A stretch of 64,000 bases of DNA, from the NCBI GenBank assembly GCA_903851035.1, contig CAINND010000085.1:1-64000 (forward strand), in the 5' to 3' direction. The stretch comes from an uncultured Acidobacteriota bacterium (GTDB lineage: Bacteria > Acidobacteriota > Terriglobia > Terriglobales > Acidobacteriaceae). Positions 61,581-64,000 of the stretch are shown in pieces. A program made the position numbers and the translations under genes. The notes beneath the pieces are model-generated. The model was not told the DNA's origin. It was given only the letters and a program-made list of their open reading frames with translations, and made no database searches. Within the stretch, counting starts at the first letter, position 1, and every line of letters begins with the position of its first letter.

Positions 61581-63548
61581 ATGAGGAATTTGCGTCTCCC
61601 GCTTTTGCTTCTGGCCGCGCTGACCGCTTCGGCTCATGCCCAGCGCCCGCCTGCCGACAACCTGCCCAACGCTAGTTTGTTGCAGCAGCCACCGCGCGCG
61701 GAGGCCGCCGCATCCTGCCCGGTGGTGAACGCCTGGAGCACTCCGGCGGAGAAAAGCTGTTATCGCACCACGCCTCGCTACGCGGAGACCATGGCCTATG
61801 TGCATCGGCTGGCCGTGGCCGCGCCGCGCCAGGTGCGATTGGAGACCTTCGGCAAAACCGGCGAGGGCCGCCCGCTGGTGGCCATCGTCGTCAGCCGTAA
61901 CGGAGTCTTCGCCCCGGTGGCAATTCATGCCGCGCGGCGTCCCGTGGTGCTTATCCAGAACGCCATCCACGCCGGTGAAATGGATGGCAAAGACGCCTCG
62001 CTGGCCCTGCTGCGCGACATCCTCATCAGTAAAAAACAGGTGCGGCTGATTGATAAAGCCGTGCTGATCATCGTGCCCATCTACAACGCCGATGGTCACG
62101 AGCACTTTGGTCCCTACAATCGCATCAACCAAAATGGGCCGGAGCAGATGGGCTGGAGGGCCAACGCCACCGGGCTCAACCTTAACCGCGACTACCTGAA
62201 GGCCGATGCGCCGGAGACGCGGGCGTTTTTGCGGCTGTGGCGGCGCTGGTTGCCGGACTTCATGGTGGACAATCACGTCACCGATGGCGCCGACTACCAG
62301 TACGACACCACCTTCACCGTGGAGATCGACGGCCCGGCCGAGTCCTGGGTGCGTCAGTCCTTGGAGCCGGAGCTCTTCCGCCGCGTGAAGGCCACGGGAC
62401 ACAAGATCGCACCGTACCTCGATTTTATGGGCGCCACGCCGGAGACGGGGATTTCCGCCGGAGCGGGCACGCCGCGCTTTTCCACCGGCTTTGCCCGCGA
62501 GCAGAATCGTCCCGGCATGCTGGTGGAGATGCATATGCTCAAGGACTATCGCACGCGGGTGACGGGCAACTACGAGATCATGCGCGCACTGCTGGAGGTG
62601 GTGGATCGCGATGCCGCCAAATTGGTTGCGGCCAACCAGCAGGCCGACCTTGCGACCATTGCGCGCGGCAAGCAGCACACGGCCATGCAGCCTCTGCGCT
62701 GGCAGGCCACGGGAGAGACCGAGCCATTCCAGTTTGATGGTTACCGCTGGCAGGTGGAGCACAGCGACATCAGCGGTGCCGACTGGGTACAGTACACGCA
62801 CGAGCCCATCACCATCACCGTGCCGCGGCAGACGAAGATTCATCCCGCGCTGGAGGTGAAGATTCCCGCCGCGTACATCATCCCCGCCGAATGGACCGAG
62901 GTGATCGCCCGCCTGGAACTGCATGGTGTGCAGATGAAGCGCCTGTCGCGTGAGTGGACGGGCGAGGTGGAAAGCTATCGTTGCCAGGCTCCGCAGTGGC
63001 GCGAGCAGCCCTTTGAAGGCCGCCACGAGGCGATGTGGCAGCGGCATTCGGCGGAGAGCTTTGGTCCAAACCGGACGCAAAAGAACAGCCAGCCACCCTG
63101 CGAAATCGAGAAAACAAAGCGGACGTACGGCGCCGGCTCCGTGGTGGTCACCATGCAGCAGCGCACGGCCCGGATTGCCATGCAGTGGCTGGAGCCGATG
63201 GCGCCGGATTCGGCGCTGGAGTGGGGATTCTTCGACAGCATCTTTGAGCAGAAGGAGTACGGCGAGGGCTATGTGCTGGAGCGGCTGGCGCGGCGCATGC
63301 TGGCCGCCGATGCGAAGCTGAAGGCGGAGTTCGAGCAGAAGCTGGCCACCGATGCCAAGTTTGCCGCCAGTCCGCACCTGCGCCTCAACTGGTTCCTGCA
63401 GCATTCGCCCTGGTGGGACCAGCGCATCGGGCTGTATCCGGTGGGAAGGCTCGATAGCCTGGATGGGCTGCCCGTGCAAAAGCCCACACCGCGCAAGGAA
63501 GCCGATGAAGACCCGGATTACGAGCCTGATATTCCCAACCGTGCGTAG
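61581..63548 (+). CDS. Secreted M14-family zinc carboxypeptidase-like protein
   Basis: 655 aa from ATG 61581. RLPLLLLAALTASAHA is a signal peptide. The M14 domain has RPVVLIQNAIHAGEMDGKDASLALLRDIL near residue 128 (HxxE zinc motif), VPIYNADGHEHFG, RANATGLNLNRDYLKADAPETRAFLRLWRRWLPDFMVDNHVTDGADYQYDTTF (third zinc His), and a late EMHMLKDY segment where the catalytic glutamate would be. The last 300 residues are a beta-rich part common in acidobacterial M14 proteins. TACAAT (61570-61575) ends 5 nt before the ATG. Its peptide target is unknown. Confidence 0.87.
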   Translation: MRNLRLPLLLLAALTASAHAQRPPADNLPNASLLQQPPRAEAAASCPVVNAWSTPAEKSCYRTTPRYAETMAYVHRLAVAAPRQVRLETFGKTGEGRPLVAIVVSRNGVFAPVAIHAARRPVVLIQNAIHAGEMDGKDASLALLRDILISKKQVRLIDKAVLIIVPIYNADGHEHFGPYNRINQNGPEQMGWRANATGLNLNRDYLKADAPETRAFLRLWRRWLPDFMVDNHVTDGADYQYDTTFTVEIDGPAESWVRQSLEPELFRRVKATGHKIAPYLDFMGATPETGISAGAGTPRFSTGFAREQNRPGMLVEMHMLKDYRTRVTGNYEIMRALLEVVDRDAAKLVAANQQADLATIARGKQHTAMQPLRWQATGETEPFQFDGYRWQVEHSDISGADWVQYTHEPITITVPRQTKIHPALEVKIPAAYIIPAEWTEVIARLELHGVQMKRLSREWTGEVESYRCQAPQWREQPFEGRHEAMWQRHSAESFGPNRTQKNSQPPCEIEKTKRTYGAGSVVVTMQQRTARIAMQWLEPMAPDSALEWGFFDSIFEQKEYGEGYVLERLARRMLAADAKLKAEFEQKLATDAKFAASPHLRLNWFLQHSPWWDQRIGLYPVGRLDSLDGLPVQKPTPRKEADEDPDYEPDIPNRA

Positions 63549-63578
63549 GCCAGTGTTGACGAAGCGGTAAATTCTTGC

Positions 63579-63597
63579 AAGATAGGCTTATCTTTTT
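63579..63597 (+). terminator. Possible terminator after the M14 gene
   Basis: AAGATA-GGCT-TATCTT followed by TTT. The stem is short and AT-rich, so it is weak. Confidence 0.4.
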
Positions 63598-63760
63598 CCC
63601 GTGCGACAGTTATTCTGAATGTCTATTGCAATGATCTACCCAAGAGGGGCCACTGGCATGGGTGAAGTGCGCCGCAACGGGGAAGTGGGCCCAACGAGTT
63701 CATTACAGGAGTTCTGCCGCAAGGGACCGGCGTGCGGCGGCCGGCCCGTGGCCTGACATT

Positions 63761-64000
63761 ATGGGAACGAATCCTCAAGGTTTGAATGCAGCACCGGCCA
63801 GCAATCGTCCGGCGATTAAGGTGTTTGTTGCCACCACGGTGATGCTGAGCTTCATCAGCTTCTGGCGTGCGGCGGCCATCGTGCTCAGCGATCTGGCCAG
63901 CTCGGCCTACTACGTGGGCGGCGACGCGGAAAACGTCATCGGCAAGAGTGCGCCGTGGTTTGTGCTGGCCGTCATGCTCTTCAGCTACGCGGTGCGCTCG
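63761..64000 (+). CDS. APC-family amino-acid permease, N-terminal part (3' end outside window)
   Basis: The first 80 residues only: a soluble N-terminus MGTNPQGLNAAPASNRPA, then the first membrane segment (VFVATTVMLSFISFWRAAAIVLSDLASSAYYVGG) and the start of the second (WFVLAVMLFSYAVR). The pattern agrees with APC superfamily amino-acid/polyamine permeases seen in acidobacteria. The frame stays open to the end of the window. The 210-bp leader lacks a Shine-Dalgarno near the ATG and may hold regulatory structure. Confidence 0.7.
   Translation, partial: MGTNPQGLNAAPASNRPAIKVFVATTVMLSFISFWRAAAIVLSDLASSAYYVGGDAENVIGKSAPWFVLAVMLFSYAVRS

Noticed and set aside
61569-63479. Long open frame opposite the M14 peptidase
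   Set aside because: Antisense shadow, His/Arg-rich and without motifs.
63549-63760. Known riboswitch (ydaO/c-di-AMP, cobalamin or lysine) before the APC permease
   Set aside because: Key conserved blocks of these families are not present; only generic stem potential is seen.

Overview
This window is the chromosomal replication-origin neighbourhood of a GC-rich, Gram-negative, lipopolysaccharide-making bacterium, most likely an acidobacterium (Acidobacteriota, Terriglobia/Acidobacteriaceae type). The assignment rests on gene content and protein character, not on a 16S gene, which is absent. LpxC shows a lipid A outer membrane. The order mnmG, rsmG, parA, parB, mnmE, khpB, yidC, yidD, rnpA, rpmH, dnaA, dnaN, gyrB is the classic bacterial origin cluster, and two perfect parS sites lie between rsmG and parA. 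Several conserved proteins of unknown function look acidobacterial.

Layout. 1-5.4 kb: end of ftsH, a small unknown protein, mnmG, an MDR oxidoreductase and a NapH-like polyferredoxin. 5.5-8.1 kb: rsmG, parS sites, parA, parB. 8.2-14.9 kb: a Cys-rich secreted peptide, a PilZ protein, dus, rpmE, unknowns, ruvA, an IscR-like Rrf2 regulator, mnmE and a small membrane protein. 14.9-18.5 kb (minus): khpB with an RGG tail, yidC, yidD, rnpA, rpmH. 19.1-25.1 kb (plus): dnaA, dnaN, gyrB, with an AT-rich 598-bp gap between dnaA and dnaN that is the best oriC candidate. 25.1-28.6 kb: efp, then a translationally coupled trio (START-like secreted protein, CDP-alcohol phosphatidyltransferase, truncated GtrA-like protein), divergent from a winged-helix membrane regulator. 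28.8-32.1 kb: GT-C-like membrane protein, folC, unknown. 32.1-36.9 kb (minus): rplU, rpmA, obgE, nadD, rsfS, rlmH; three of these ribosome-linked proteins carry lysine/alanine-rich tails. 36.9-46.6 kb (minus): PDZ/GAF/PP2C phosphatase, SemiSWEET and TSUP transporters, DUF1579-like protein, gyrA, FUSC-like protein, accD, cobO. 46.8-52.8 kb: TPR protein, GNAT, PlsC, methyltransferase, a frameshifted glutamine amidotransferase, an SDR and a secreted protein. 53-64 kb: lpxC, tldD, tldE, PEGA protein, a DUF2393-like protein, a structured non-coding stretch, a YacL-type PIN/TRAM protein, ispD, ispF, an M14 peptidase and the start of an APC permease.

The genes cover replication and segregation (dnaA, dnaN, gyrA, gyrB, parAB/parS), tRNA and ribosome modification or assembly (mnmE, mnmG, rsmG, dus, rlmH, rsfS, obgE, L21, L27, L31, L34, efp), membrane insertion (yidC, yidD) and envelope precursors (lpxC, plsC, accD, ispD, ispF). 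I see no tRNA, rRNA, CRISPR, insertion sequence or prophage. The most interesting signals are: a recurrent -10-like hexamer 5-12 nt before start codons lacking a Shine-Dalgarno, suggesting leaderless mRNAs; the lysine-rich tails on RsfS, ObgE and L21, with a well-placed internal start that could make the ObgE tail as a separate 37-aa peptide; the RGG tail on KhpB; the YeiP-like PTARG loop in EF-P; and a nested hairpin cluster near 58.5 kb.
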